This document shows positions 10,990 to 21,615 of a stretch of 64,000 nucleotides of DNA, piece after piece. The stretch spans positions 74,501-138,500 of the forward strand of contig JAJGQC010000708.1 in assembly GCA_021014325.1 (NCBI GenBank), given 5' to 3'. Below the pieces are notes generated by a model. It was not told where the DNA came from. It searched no databases and worked only from the letters and a program-made list of their open reading frames with translations. Source of the DNA: Plazaster borealis. Lineage: Eukaryota; Echinodermata; Asteroidea; Forcipulatida; Labidiasteridae. The position numbers and the translations under genes are program-made. The stretch's first letter is position 1; each line of letters starts with the position of its first letter.

Positions 10990-12540
10990 CTAAGACTATT
11001 TCAACCTTGAAAAAGAGATTAGAGTTCTGTCTGAGAAGGTTGACGAGGGAGATGTAACATCAAACGATACGTTCAAATCTAAGCAGGCTGACCTCGTGAA
11101 CCTTCGTAAGAAAAAAATGGATGGCGTTTTGATAGGGTCAAGAACCAGGTGGATGGAACACGGGGAAAAGCCCTCCAGGTATTTCCTTAATATGGAGAAA
11201 TGTAATTGTGTGAATAGGAGCATTAGTCATGTCATTACAGAGAATAATACTGAGCTGAAGAGCTCTTGTAGTATCCTCAACGAAGCAAGGCTTTTTTACA
11301 CCAAACTGTACTCGTCCTCTGACTCGCTGGGAAGGGTCAACCTGCAACCATTTTTCAATCATTCTGATTCTCCAGTTCTTTCCGACTTGACTCGGGATAG
11401 TATTGAGGGTCCTCTGTCGTATCATGAGGTTTTGGATGCCCTGAAAAGGAGTAACAACGGGAAGTCTCCGGGGTCTTATGGTTTCAGCTTTGAATTTTTA
11501 AAATTCTTTTTCTCAGATTTGTCTTGGTTTTTATTGCGGTCTCTGAACTTTGGTTACGAAACAGGAACATTTTCAGTAACCCAGCAATATGGGATAATCA
11601 CCCTGCTACCAAAAGGGGATAAACCCAGTCAATTTTTGAAGAATTGGAGACCCATTTCTTTATTAAATATTACGTATAAACTGGCCTCTTCTTGTATAGC
11701 AGAGAGAATTAAAACTTGCCTCCATTCTATTATACATGAACAACAAAAAAGGTTTTTTGCAAGGTTGCTATATAGGGGAAAATATTCGTTCAATGTACAA
11801 TTTGCTTAACTACACAGATAACAACAAAATTCCTGGTATGTTTTTGTTAATTGATTTTGAAAAAGCCTTTGATTCGGTCTCCCACGACTTCATTCTTCAG
11901 ATTCTTGAGCTGTTCAATTTTGGTCCTTCAATACAGAATTGGTTTCAAGTGCTTTACAACGGTGCAAAAGCCTCTGTAATGGTAAATGGTTTTTGTCAGA
12001 ATATTTTCAAATTGAGCGCGGTTGCCGGCAAGGTGACGGCTTAAGCCCTTATTTGTTCCTTTTGTGCGCCAAAATTCTGGGGAAAATGGTTCGTCAGGAA
12101 AATTTCTGAAGGAAGTTACGGTCGAGGGTTCCGAATACAGGCTTTCTCAATATGCAGACGACCCTGTGGTTTTTCTAGACGGTTCAGAAAAATCTCTTAG
12201 CAGAGCCTTTAAGCTATTAGAGGATTTTGCTCGTACGTTGGGCCTTAAAGTTAACATTGGTAAAACTAACGCAGTGTGGATTGGTGGCAACAAGGGCCCA
12301 CAAAAAGGTGTTTGTTCAGATGTTAATGTTAACTGGGTTGATCCCCAAGAAAGTTTTAGAGCTCTCGGCATTGATTTTTTTTACTAATCTGGACAGTATG
12401 GTTGATATCAATTATAACAGGGTTTTAATTTCCATCGACAGTTTAATTGGGCAATGGTCTAAACGTAACCTTACAGTGTTGGGTAGACTTCTCCTTTTGT
12501 CTAAGCTTACCTTTTTAATCCTATCAGTCCCCAATCCTTA
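10990..12540 (+). pseudogene. L1 ORF2 reverse transcriptase, frameshifted
   Basis: RT blocks appear in order: SRTRWMEHGEKPSRYFLNME, LLPKGDKPSQFLKNWRPISL, then in a new frame FLLIDFEKAFDSVSHDFIL (about 11845-11900), GDGLSPYLF, and QYADDPVVFLDGSEKSL with the catalytic YADD at 12151-12162. SIDSLIGQWSKRNLTVLGR is typical of the region after the palm. Frame changes occur at about 11750, 12020 and 12385. The SRTRW(M/I)E(H)GEK motif is characteristic of the L1 clade. Confidence 0.75.
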
Positions 12541-14109
12541 AAAATTATTTATAAGAATCTAGATTCTATGCTGCATAAGTTTATTTGGAAAGGGGTTGAC
12601 ACAGTTACTAGGAATCAAATGATTCAAGACTACAGCCAAGGTGGGGTTAAAATGGCGAATAAGAACACCGAACTTAAGCTCTGGTGTTTCTGATCAGCAG
12701 AGTGTGGGCTCGAATCCCAGTCAAGACACTTGTGTCCTTAAGCAAGACACTTACCCACATGCTTCGTCCTTCGGATGGGACGTTAAGCTGTAGGTTCTGT
12801 GTGTTGTGTAATGCACGTAAAAGAACCCAGTGCACTTATCGTAAAGAGAAGGGGTAGGAAAAATACCTTGTAGGAAAAATACTGAGCGCTTTGAGACACC
12901 CATCGGGAGTGTAAAGCGCTATATAAGAACTGCGTATTATTATTATTATTATTATTATTTTAGTGCTCTCAAGTGTACATGGATTCGCAGGCTGCTTAAA
13001 ACAGAGACATCTGGTTGGACTTCCCTGTTTTTTAAAATATCCAATCTCTAGAATACACTTTTCTTCAAAGGCAGCCATCCAAGTATCGCTCGAATATTAC
13101 AGAGGGCTGTTCACCCTAACCGTTTTTGGGTAGATGTTCTTAGTGCCTGGGGTTCTTATATAAAATGCCACCAACCGGTTAATCAGAATGACTCCTTACC
13201 TAGTGTTCTATGGTACAACCACAGAATTAGAGTAAATCAAAACTGTGTTCATTACAAACATTGGATTAATAAGGGTTTTTTTATGTGTGTGATTTTCTAG
13301 ATGAAAGGGTTGACTTTTTTACCATGGTTGATTTTATGGCTAAATCTAGTGTTGAGACTAATTTTCTTGAATATGGAGGGATTAGTAAGGCCATAAAAAA
13401 ATCCTTTGGGACAGTGTTGATGGGTACTGGCAGGGCAAGTATCTGCTTCCCTTTCATTCCATTCAATTTTAGGCTACTCTTGAAGGACAAAAAAGGCTCC
13501 AACCGCATTAACAACTGTCTTACATTTGCTAAAAAAGTAGTCTATAATTTAACCGCAAAGTGGGAAACAAAATTGAGTGTTAAACTTATTACTAATTCTA
13601 GGTGGATGGTACTTTGTAATATCCCGTTTAGCGTTACAATTGGCACTAGATTACGATGGTTTCAATATAGATTAGTCCACAGAATACTTGGCGTTGATTC
13701 ATTCTAAGCGAAAATCTGTAAAAAGGACAATGATCTTTGTACATTCTGTCAATTAGAGAGTGAGACGCTTGTTCATTTATTTTGTAGATGTAAGTTTTCA
13801 ACTATGTTTTGGACCCAACTGGAGGATTGGTTACGGAACACTCTTAAATCTAGACATAAGTTTAGACAATGAGGCTATTCTTTTTGGTATAACTAAGAAA
13901 TGGTGGAGTGCTCTTAATCTGATCCTTCTTCTGTGTCGTTTCCACATTTATAAGATGGAAAAATGAATAACAACAGGCCATCCCTTGCATTATTGAAAAT
14001 GGACTTAAAACGCTATTATACTTTGGAAAAGTACATCTCTATTACAACTGATTCTAGTGTGAAATTCCACACAAAATGGAACTCCTTTGAATTATTGTGT
14101 CAAGGTTAA
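12541..14109 (+). pseudogene. L1 ORF2 C-terminal region, interrupted by a SINE
   Basis: Past the RT, YSQGGVKMAN is followed by the SINE. Coding then resumes with SALKCTWIRRLLKTETSGW, a cysteine/histidine cluster (CTFCQLESETLVHLFCRC, about 13740-13790) matching the L1 ORF2 zinc-like motif, and RPSLALLKMDLKRYYTLEK near the end. Several stops and frameshifts are present. Confidence 0.65.
12662..12960 (+). mobile_element. tRNA-derived SINE (copy A), internally deleted
   Basis: A Pol III box-B-like GGCTCGAATCCC is followed by ACACTTGTGTCCTTAAGCAA, TTCGTCCTTCGGATGGGACG, ACGTAAAAGAACCCAGTGCA, GCGCTATATAAGAACTGCGT and a (TTA)n tail. A longer copy is at 56,515-56,935. This copy lacks about 100 bases after AAGAGAAGGGGT. 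It disrupts the L1 ORF2 C-terminus, so it is the youngest layer of the nest. Confidence 0.75.
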
Positions 14110-14265
14110 CTCTGTATTTGTTGAAGTGTTATGTCGGTCAACCTTATATTTTGTTTTATTGCCATTGCTTTTCAGTATTTTTGTATTAAAGTGAGGAGTT
14201 GTTTAACGTCTTTTAAAATAAAAAAAATTCCTCTGGGAAAAAACCCCCCCAAAAAACTTTGATGC

Positions 14266-14960
14266 TTTTCCAAGAGGAAAATTACACTTTCGAAAACTTG
14301 AATCATTCAAATCAAATACCCTCAAAAAAGAAAAAAGGCAATTATGATGCAAATATTGCAGTAAACCAAACTATAACCGAAGAGATCTATTACATGGTGG
14401 TTGGATTTTCCATGCGATGAGGTAAAATCGTTAATTAAAATACCACCTATTAATATTGTTATCTGTACAGATGCCAGTAATACAGGCTGGGGTGCAGTCT
14501 CCGAAACGGACAACTCTTACACACAGGGTAAGTGGTCCCAAACCCAACAACAGTTGCATATCAATATGTTAGAGTTAATGGCATCTCAAAATGCATTGCT
14601 AACTCTCTGTGAAACTCTAAATAATGTTCATGTTCTGATCCAATCTTACAACAGCACAACCGTTTCCTACATTTCGAAAATGGGAGGAACTGTTGGTCCC
14701 TTAAATGACCTCACATCAAAAGTCTTCCTTTGGTGTACAGTGTATATTAAGAAATATTACTATATCCGCAACCCACGTCGCAGGAGTAGATAATACCATT
14801 GCAGATTACCTTTCTTGTAAGAAATTGAATAAAGAATTGAGTCTCAACTCACACATATGCTTGGATGTTGTCAACAAAACACAAATATATCCAGATGTTG
14901 ATCTGTTTGCATCTTATAATAATAATAAGATAGTTTGCTATGTGTCATGGAAATCAGACT
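14266..14960 (+). pseudogene. DIRS RT C-terminus and RNase H
   Basis: After the L1, the DIRS reading resumes with KLHFRKLESFKS. RNase H motifs follow: ICTDASNTGWGAVSE (about 14461-14505), QLHINMLELMASQNALL and STTVSYISKMGGT. The usual SDNTT aspartate is replaced (SYNSTT), so a catalytic acid is missing. A frame change near 14760 leads to AGVDNTIADYLS. Confidence 0.75.
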
Positions 14961-15962
14961 CTAACGCATTGGCCATCGACGCTTTCTCAATGCAATGGTA
15001 TGGTATAACACCTTACATTTTTCCACTTTTCTGTCTGCTCTGTAGAATTTTGGACAAAATATCACGAGATCAAACTCCTCTTTGCCTTCTCATCGCCCCT
15101 CTATGGAAGGCCCAACCGTGGTTTCCACAGTTGCTACAGATGGTGATTGCAAACCCAATCAAACTACATGTACCAGAGTTTTGCCTAATGCATCAACCAC
15201 AACTGCCCGTTCCAAACCTGCACCTGGTCGCTTGGGCCATCTCAGGGAACGCTGGAAAACAAAAGGCCTTTCGGCAGAAGCTTCCAACCTCATCGCAAAT
15301 TCATGGCGGTCAAGTACAAAATTGCAATATTTATCAGCTTGGAAATGCTGGACTAGTTGGTGTAGTGGACAACAAGTTAATCCATTATCTCCCACTGTAG
15401 CAGACTTGGTAAATGCTCTATGCTCATTCAAACGGAAAATCATACTCCATGTTAAACACATACAGATCAGCTCTGTCTTCAGCCCTAGCTAGATTTGAGG
15501 GACATGCAGCTGGACAACACCCTTTAATAGTACGCTTAATGAAGGGAGTATTTAATACAACACCCCTGAAACTGAGATATTCAAAAACATGGAAAGTTTC
15601 AATTGTGTTAGATTATTTAAAAAGGTTGCCAATTAACAGTGAACTTTCAGTATAAGTTTTAAGTCAGAAACTTTTAACTCTAACAGCACTTGTATCGGCT
15701 CAAAGAACACAATTGCTGGCTAGTATAGATACAGTACTAGTCACTTGAATATTTCAGATAATTCCTGTGTTATTTCTGTTTTTGAAATATTGAAAACGAA
15801 CTGCCCAAAAAGAGGCTTGGGACAAACCAATACCAAAATTTGACGAGAACCCAAAGTTAAGTGTTCTCCGCACATTGAAAGATTACTTAGATCGACAAAC
15901 ATACAACAACAGTTTCAGTTTCCAAAATGATGAAGGAACATATCTTGTCTTTTTGAATTGAA
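14961..15962 (+). pseudogene. DIRS RNase H linker and tyrosine recombinase, C-terminally truncated
   Basis: DVDLFASYNNNKIVCYVSWK, AIDAFSMQWYG and LIAPLWKAQPWFPQLLQM are the DIRS segment between RNase H and recombinase. In a second frame the recombinase N-terminal domain reads GLSAEASNLIANSWRSSTKL and SAWKCWTSWC. After another frameshift, LNTYRSALSSALARFEGHAA and GQHPLIVRLMKGVFNTTPLK follow. A TAA at 15653-15655 and later stops interrupt ALVSAQRTQLL, which holds the first conserved arginine. The HxxR box and catalytic tyrosine are absent past about 15,960, so it cannot recombine. Confidence 0.7.
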
Positions 15963-15965
15963 GAG

Positions 15966-16423
15966 GGCGCTAGTTTGTTTCCTTCCACTAAGGGTGCATC
16001 CCACTATTTAGAGAGAAAACAGACCAACGGCCTCATGAATATTTTGTAGGCCTTAAAAATATTGTTAGGCCTACTAGACTGATTTGAGAGCTAAAATAAA
16101 AGGGGTACGGTGTAAAACATTTGCCCAATTAACACCTGGGGGTTGTTGACTTCCAACTTCAGGCATTTTGGATGAACCAGGCCCTGAAAAAATGGTCGTA
16201 TTTGCTGAGAGGTGCAGGACATTTTTTTCAAGAATGATGCTCGGACGTTTGGAAATTTACACAGGTGTAGGGGTGTTTATATTTGAAGGGGTAACTGGAC
16301 GGGCCTTGGGACACCCCATGTCAAATTAAGCAGAGGGTAAAAGTTTAGGAGTCAATGGGTAATTGTCCCTATCAAAAATCTATCAGATTGTAAGTATTCT
16401 TAAAGTATTTTTGCATATTGACT
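15966..16423. other. Intergenic DNA
   Basis: No gene or clear repeat is seen. Confidence 0.4.
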
Positions 16424-16788
16424 CAGGGCTCGAATTTGGGGTAAAAACGCACAAGACTGTAGGGGTTGTACATGTATGTAGCTCAAAATATTGACTACAC
16501 CAGAATTTTGTACACAAGACTAGAATTGAAATGAGAAGAAAAAATGCCTACACAGTTTAATTTGTTTTGAATTTGAAAAAAGCACTAAGAGAAGATTTAT
16601 CTCATTTGTATTATGGGTAAGTAGGCATATTCTTCAATAATCAACAGAATTATATATACATTGTAAGAATGAAAGTCAACATTTAAACACAACACAAGAC
16701 TGCCGGACTTGTTCGGTCGTGAGTTTACCGGCCCGATGCTAAAATCACTGGCCTCGAGCCTGCGGTCCAGTGTAACATTCGAGCCCTG
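16424..16788. mobile_element. Non-autonomous element with CAGGGCTCGAAT termini (hAT-like?)
   Basis: The 12-base CAGGGCTCGAAT at 16424-16435 recurs as a perfect reverse complement at 16777-16788. The 365-bp interval encodes nothing. CAGGG ends are typical of hAT elements, but I could not find a clean 8-bp target duplication. Confidence 0.5.
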
Positions 16789-17919
16789 TGACTATTGAGC
16801 ATAATTTTGCACTGTTAGCCCACAGGTTGGACCCCTCCTCTCTCCATTGATAAAATGCGATGGAGTCCAAGATATAAAAGTCCTGTATAACAAAATATTT
16901 TCACAACTGATGGAGGAAGCTGAAGCTTTCTTCACATCCGTATGTCCCGGTGAGTTCCAAGAATGCTGGATACAGAATTGTGAATTTTATCCTTGGATGA
17001 CATTGATATTAAAATGGAAATTCTTTATTGTAACTTACAGTACTGACCCCGTACGTGTACATGAAAACTTGCACGAACGTGCGTCCACGATATTCATAGC
17101 AAGTCCGTCACATTCAGTATAGGGTCATTCGATCCATTTATCTCACGAACATGCAGTCGTATGTACAAAAGGCAAAATACTAGGTGTACTGAAATTAAAA
17201 TCTGACCATGATGGAGGAAAGAATCCCACATATTTTTCTCACACAAGTAGACTGGATATAAAGTATTATTGAGAAAAATTGTAAATCTGTCAGTAATGTC
17301 CCATACTGTCAAATAACTATTTGAAAAAGGCGTTTTATTTTGCCTTTTTTACAAGCAGACCCATATTCAGACTCCTGACAAATACCCATCAAAGGTGTGA
17401 TTGGTCTATCCTTATATCAGACCACGCATGCACCTAGTTTATAACCAAATGTAATATAAAAGCAATCAAACATTTCAAATGGGGAAAACTGGGGTAAAAA
17501 CGCCCGATTTTAAAGTTTTTACAAAATATCTCAGCATTGCTTGGAGATACTAGGAAATAAATGTATTTATTAATGCAATAGGCCTACATACAAGACATAC
17601 ATGTATGCATCTCCTCTATTGTGTGGAAATATAAACTCATTGTAATTATACTGATAAGGGGATATTTTTCACCCTTTGCGGAGGAAGTTTGGCCGGCGTT
17701 TTTACCCAGGTGTGGGGGTAGAAACACCTGCCCACATTTTTTATTTGTAAAGTTGGCTTTACCAGATATTTTCCCATAGTATTTAAAATTTATAAATTTA
17801 TAATTTATAAAAATACTCAGGGAATACATCAAATACAAACAAATTTTCAAACACAGCTGGTTAACTACAAAATCAATCAATTAAAACCCTACCAGACTAC
17901 GCCCTTGGGTAGACATACT
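16789..17919. other. Intergenic DNA with one inverted 15-mer
   Basis: CTGGGGTAAAAACGCC (about 17488-17503) and its near reverse complement GGCGTTTTTACCCAG (about 17697-17711) bracket about 225 bases, possibly a MITE. No gene is seen. Confidence 0.4.
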
Positions 17920-18320
17920 GCCCAAATCCTTCGATATCCTTCAGATTAAAGTTGTCATAAACCTAAAGTGCCCAAATCCTTCGATATCCTTCAACTTATT
18001 GTAAGTAAACATATTAGCCCAAATCCTTCAAAATCCTTTTGAGACAGAAGTTAGGGAGTCATTTTTGTGATTTACTTTAGGTGCTCGGCTTAAAGCCCAA
18101 AACCTTCAGAATCCTATTTTGGCTAAGGTGCATAATACCTAAATCCTTCAAAATCCTCCTATGTGAAAACAGGCCGATAGCCCAAGTCCTGCGAAATCCT
18201 ACCCTAACAAAAACTCATTTTAGCCCAAACCCTTCGAAATCCTCCTGTGTTGCAGATCCCTAATAGCCCAAATCCTTCGAAATCCTGCACTTTGGCAATG
18301 AGGATATTGTAGGACTTGGG
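17920..18320. repeat. Interspersed 20-mer array CCCAAATCCTTCGAAATCCT
   Basis: Copies of the 20-mer start at about 17921, 17971, 18018, 18096, 18138, 18181, 18224 and 18267. The last four are spaced by 43 bases, separated by unrelated 22-23-base spacers. A ninth, inverted copy (AGGATATTGTAGGACTTGGG) sits at 18301-18320. Copies differ by 1-4 bases. It looks like a degenerate satellite in which only half of a 43-bp period is conserved. Confidence 0.75.
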
Positions 18321-18903
18321 TTCTTTAGGGAACAGGTATTCTTATGTAGAGGGAAGTTGAACATTAGCGGACATAACTCGCACACAACAAGTTTGTACGC
18401 TTATGGCTGACCAACATTGCAAAGTGTAAACTAAGAACACCCAGAGCTCCAGCAAGGGTCTACTGGTCCAAGGACACTACCCCAGAAGCTCCTGATCAAT
18501 GAAATGTTTTAAAGACTCAAGATAGACCAAACACAAACATACAATCCCTGTAGATGTTATTGTACCTATGGGTCTACCTAGTTTAAATCAGATAAAGTAA
18601 ACAAATAAAAAAAATTAATAAATAAATAAATAAATAGATAAGACCCCTTAAACAATTTAGCTGTGACCCGTTTTTCGTCCCTTACAGTATTGTATTGGCG
18701 AGCAAATATTGAAATTAATTTTTGAAATTTAATCATTTTTAAAATTATAGTGCTACATGTATTTACTCTTCTTAATATCAATAATCAAATAACAAATATT
18801 GAACAAATTTGACGTTTTTTCCTTCAAAAAGCTTTAAACCCAGGACGTCAGAGCAGTGCAACAGATTCTGGCTCCCTACCAAGGATGTCCGTCGGACAAC
18901 GAC
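18321..18903. other. Intergenic DNA
   Basis: No gene is seen. There is an A/T-rich run with (AAAT)n-like sequence at 18600-18640. Confidence 0.4.
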
Positions 18904-19300
18904 AGCCAGACAACTCAACGGGTCAGACAACTGGATGGGTCAGACAACTGGATGGGTCAGACAACTGGATGGGTCAGACAACTGGACGGGTCAGACAACT
19001 GGATGGGTCAGACAACTGGATGGGTCAGACAACTGGATTGGTCAGACAACTGGATGGATCAGACAACTCGACGGGTCAGACAACTGGATGGGTCAGACAA
19101 CTGGATGGGTCAGACAACTCGACGGGTCAGACAACTGGATGGGTCAGACAACTGGATGGGTCAGACAACTCGATGGGTCAGACAACTGGATGGGTCAGAC
19201 AACTGGATGGGTCAGACAACTGGATGGGTCAGACAACTCGATGGGTTGTATGTTCAACCGTAAGACAAGTTGACTTTTGATCAGACAACTCGATGGATGG
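18904..19300. repeat. 17-bp minisatellite, about 20 units
   Basis: The unit GGGTCAGACAACTGGAT is repeated from about 18904 to 19246 with variants (CTCGACGGG, CTGGATTGG), plus a detached unit at 19281-19296. Since 17 is not a multiple of 3, all three + frames read through the same 17-residue cycle (GWVRQLDGSDNWMGQTT). The apparent 131-154-codon ORFs are therefore artefacts of the repeat. Confidence 0.9.
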
Positions 19301-19597
19301 AGTCAATCTTCATGGTACAAGATTCGTATGACACCGGCATGCAGCTGATGACTCACAGAGCCGTTTGGCACGGGGGACGAGCGTACTGTAACTGGGCACT
19401 GGCATCCCACAGGGTTGGGGGACAAATGCACCTGCTTCTGGTTGGGGGGATGGGGGGCACATGCATTATCCGGCCCAAGAGAAGGCCAATGGAATACTTG
19501 TCTGAAGTTCACGCAAAAATTGTAGAAACAATTTGTGTAAACATTGTCACGTGTTGTCAATGACACTAAAAAAAAGAGAGATCAGTCATTCACTCGT

Positions 19598-19716
19598 CGA
19601 CTTGTCTTGGCACTCTGTCCGGTTGTCTTGTCTCACTGACGACTTGTTAAGCTGTCGAGTTGTCTGACAGGTCGAGTTGTCCGAAGGCTGAGTTGTCTGT
19701 CTCCCCTACCAACAAC
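19598..19716. repeat. Inverted, diverged relics of the 17-bp minisatellite
   Basis: GTCGAGTTGTCTGACAGGTC, GAGTTGTCCGAAGGC and GAGTTGTCTGTC are reverse-complement versions of the minisatellite unit. They form a second, degenerate array in opposite orientation about 300 bp away. Confidence 0.6.
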
Positions 19717-20480
19717 AAGGGCTGTTTGCACGCACTGAGACTGAGAGTGTACATGTCACACATGTATGTACAGAGTAGCCCTGCTCTGGGTATTTAAAGC
19801 TTCTCTACAATGCAAACAAAATTTTAACTAATATTTGTTCATATTTTTACCTGATTTGAGAAGCTAAAATTCCGTTAATTATCTTCATGTCCATAACTAC
19901 ACTTTTGATGGGTCCAAAAGTGACAAACATGCGACCCGCTCTACAAAAAAGGCCCGTAAGTCGTGCTATGCCTTTTCACGTTATGGGCTCATCAATGTTG
20001 AAAGGGTGAAAAATTCTTCCTTGGTGTTGTATTTTTTTTATTCTATTTTTGACATCGCTCATATCCACACTTTCATAACTTGTAAGATTGGATGTTTATT
20101 TTGATCAAAAAGATGAAAAAAATAGTGTTTTGTGTACATTTTGTTCATGTTTTTTTTCTTTCAGTGTCCGTGGATTCCGTTGAAAGTTGCGTCTTTTTAC
20201 ACATCTGGCAGGACATTAACCCTAACCCCCATTAACCCTAACCCTCCACATACCCAGCCAAATACAACAGAATGCAACACAGTTGAAATGAGAACCATGC
20301 CAAATGCAACAAAATACAACAAGGGATTTTGTTGCATTGTGCAGGCATGTTGTTTGTGTTAGGACTGAGCAAGGGGGTTTGCCCTGCTAAATGCAACAGT
20401 ATGCACATACATTATAAAGTTGGTATCATCTAAAAGCTGAGGACATTGGCTTTTTATTTGTAGACATAGAAAAGGTTAAA
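19717..20480. other. Intergenic DNA
   Basis: No gene is seen. A short run of TTAACCCTAACC-like sequence lies at 20216-20243. AATGCAACA/AAATACAACA words recur from about 20270 to 20400. Confidence 0.4.
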
Positions 20481-20564
20481 GGTCAAATGCAAAAGCAAGG
20501 AAGGTAATTTTCTGACATGAAGACCAAATGCAAAAGCAAGGAAGGTAATTTTCTGACATGAAGA
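20481..20564. repeat. 41-bp tandem duplication
   Basis: CAAATGCAAAAGCAAGGAAG followed by GTAATTTTCTGACATGAAGA occurs twice back to back with no difference that I see, which suggests a recent duplication. Confidence 0.85.
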
Positions 20565-20657
20565 CAAACAGCGCTTGTAACTAGGGGCGTGAATCTTTTC
20601 TGTGATGTGTACGCAGTGTACTGTAGTGCACCGATTGGTCAATGCGCGCATTATCAA

Positions 20658-20862
20658 GCTTGCGCATGCGCTTTGAATGGGTTTCGTTGTTTATTCACTG
20701 TCAGGTGACTGTCATGTGACTGTTTATAATGTTATTAATGTGCGTGTCATGCAAAAACACAGCTTGCGCATGCGCTGTGAATGGAATTCCTTGTTTATTC
20801 ACTGTCAGGTGGCAGTCATGTGACTGTTTATAAGGAGAATGTGTGTGCCACGCAAAAACACA
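20658..20862. repeat. About 104-bp tandem duplication
   Basis: Two adjacent copies each start with GCTTGCGCATGCGCT. They continue through TTGTTTATTCACTGTCAGGT, ATGTGACTGTTTATAA and GCAAAAACACAGC. Differences are scattered and include a few-base indel. Confidence 0.8.
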
Positions 20863-20973
20863 GCGCAATACCTGTCAACTGTCTTGTCTTGCTCTGAGCG
20901 AAAAGATTTTGATAATTATTTACTATTTTAGCCAACAAATTTTATATATTCTTCGTAAATTGTTTGCTTAAGT

Positions 20974-21186
20974 ATGGTTTCAAAGGATCAGTGTCTGGCT
21001 GAGGCTTTGAATGATCTCCGTGATGCCAATCTTGTCGGGGAAGAGAGAGACATGGTTGGCTTTGTGGAATATTACTTCGTTAACTTCCGATGTGAAGACG
21101 ACAATGTGGAATCCGATTCAGAATCTGATTCCACATTGCCGTCTTTAGCGGAAGATAATGAAGATTTCGACTCTGATCAGAGATGA
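20974..21186 (+). CDS. Small acidic ORF, unrecognised
   Basis: The 70-residue frame (MVSKDQCLAEALNDLRDANL...) ends in an acidic Ser/Asp stretch (DNVESDSESDSTLPSLAEDN). It resembles the acidic N-termini of some transposases, but nothing downstream supports that. The coding stretch includes an inverted repeat (AATGTGGAATC / GATTCCACATT, about 21105-21139). It may be chance. Confidence 0.15.
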   Translation: MVSKDQCLAEALNDLRDANLVGEERDMVGFVEYYFVNFRCEDDNVESDSESDSTLPSLAEDNEDFDSDQR

Positions 21187-21439
21187 TGAAAAGGATGGCC
21201 CCTTGGTTGTTGTAGCCCCACATTTTCAAAAAAGAGACAAATTCACTGCATTGACATGATTGGGAAAAAAAGAGGTTAAACAAAAATTAAAAATCCCAAA
21301 GTATCAGACCAAATCGAATAAGAAAATTGCCCCAATTACTCTCCATGTTTTTAATTGGTTTGGGGGTTTTGGGGTATTTATTTTAATTTAAATTTTTACC
21401 CAAAGATTATTTCAAAATTGATTAATCAACTTCAATTTG

Positions 21440-21615
21440 CAATTAGAAGGCAAACTGTGTTAGCTGCGCTAGATTTGGAAAAAAATATTGAGGTTTAAAA
21501 CTTGTGTCATTTTTGTGTTAGCTGTGCTAGATTTGAAATTGAGGTTTAAAACTTGTGTCATTTTTGTGTTAGCTGTGCTAGATTTGAAATTGAGGTTTAA
21601 AACTTGTGTCATTTT
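21440..21615. repeat. 51-bp tandem repeat, about 3.3 units
   Basis: GAGGTTTAAAACTTGTGTCA begins at 21490, 21541 and 21592, exactly 51 bases apart. Each is followed by TTTTTGTGTTAGCTGTGCTA. A degenerate partial unit precedes them. Confidence 0.85.

Larger units (their letters stand above)
8581..14256 (+). mobile_element. L1-type non-LTR retrotransposon inserted in the DIRS element
   Basis: A 5.7-kb element with an L1 ORF1-like protein, an apurinic-type endonuclease and a reverse transcriptase lies inside the DIRS RT gene. The 9 bases CTTTGATGC occur immediately before it (8572-8580) and after it (14257-14265), as expected of a target-site duplication. The 5' leader is only about 95 bases. The 3' end is A/C rich with no clean poly(A). 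ORF1 is intact, whereas ORF2 carries stops and frameshifts and a SINE insertion. Confidence 0.8.
6400..15965 (+). mobile_element. DIRS-type (tyrosine recombinase) retrotransposon, split by an L1 insertion
   Basis: Ordered pieces of one element are present on both sides of an L1 insertion: gag-like ORF (6541-7463), reverse transcriptase (about 7690-8580), end of RT plus RNase H (14266-14960) and tyrosine recombinase (15225-15962). This order (gag, RT-RH, YR) and the absence of an aspartic protease and DDE integrase define DIRS elements. The gag-like and recombinase segments are frameshifted and the recombinase lacks its C-terminal catalytic box, so the copy is dead. A leader (6400-6540) with TATATAAGCC at about 6474 may be the element's own promoter region. 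The outer boundaries are approximate because I could not align the inverted termini expected of DIRS. Confidence 0.8.

Noticed and set aside
14961..15962. Functional tyrosine recombinase
   Set aside because: There are frameshifts, stops and no HxxR or catalytic tyrosine segment.
17920..18320. CRISPR array
   Set aside because: The setting is animal DNA, repeat copies are degenerate, spacing is irregular on the left, there are no cas genes, and one copy is inverted.
18809..19280. Three overlapping 131-154-codon ORFs
   Set aside because: All are frames of the same 17-bp minisatellite, which lacks stops in any frame.
20216..20243. Telomere-like TTAACCC repeats
   Set aside because: Only about four imperfect units occur, embedded in ordinary intergenic sequence.
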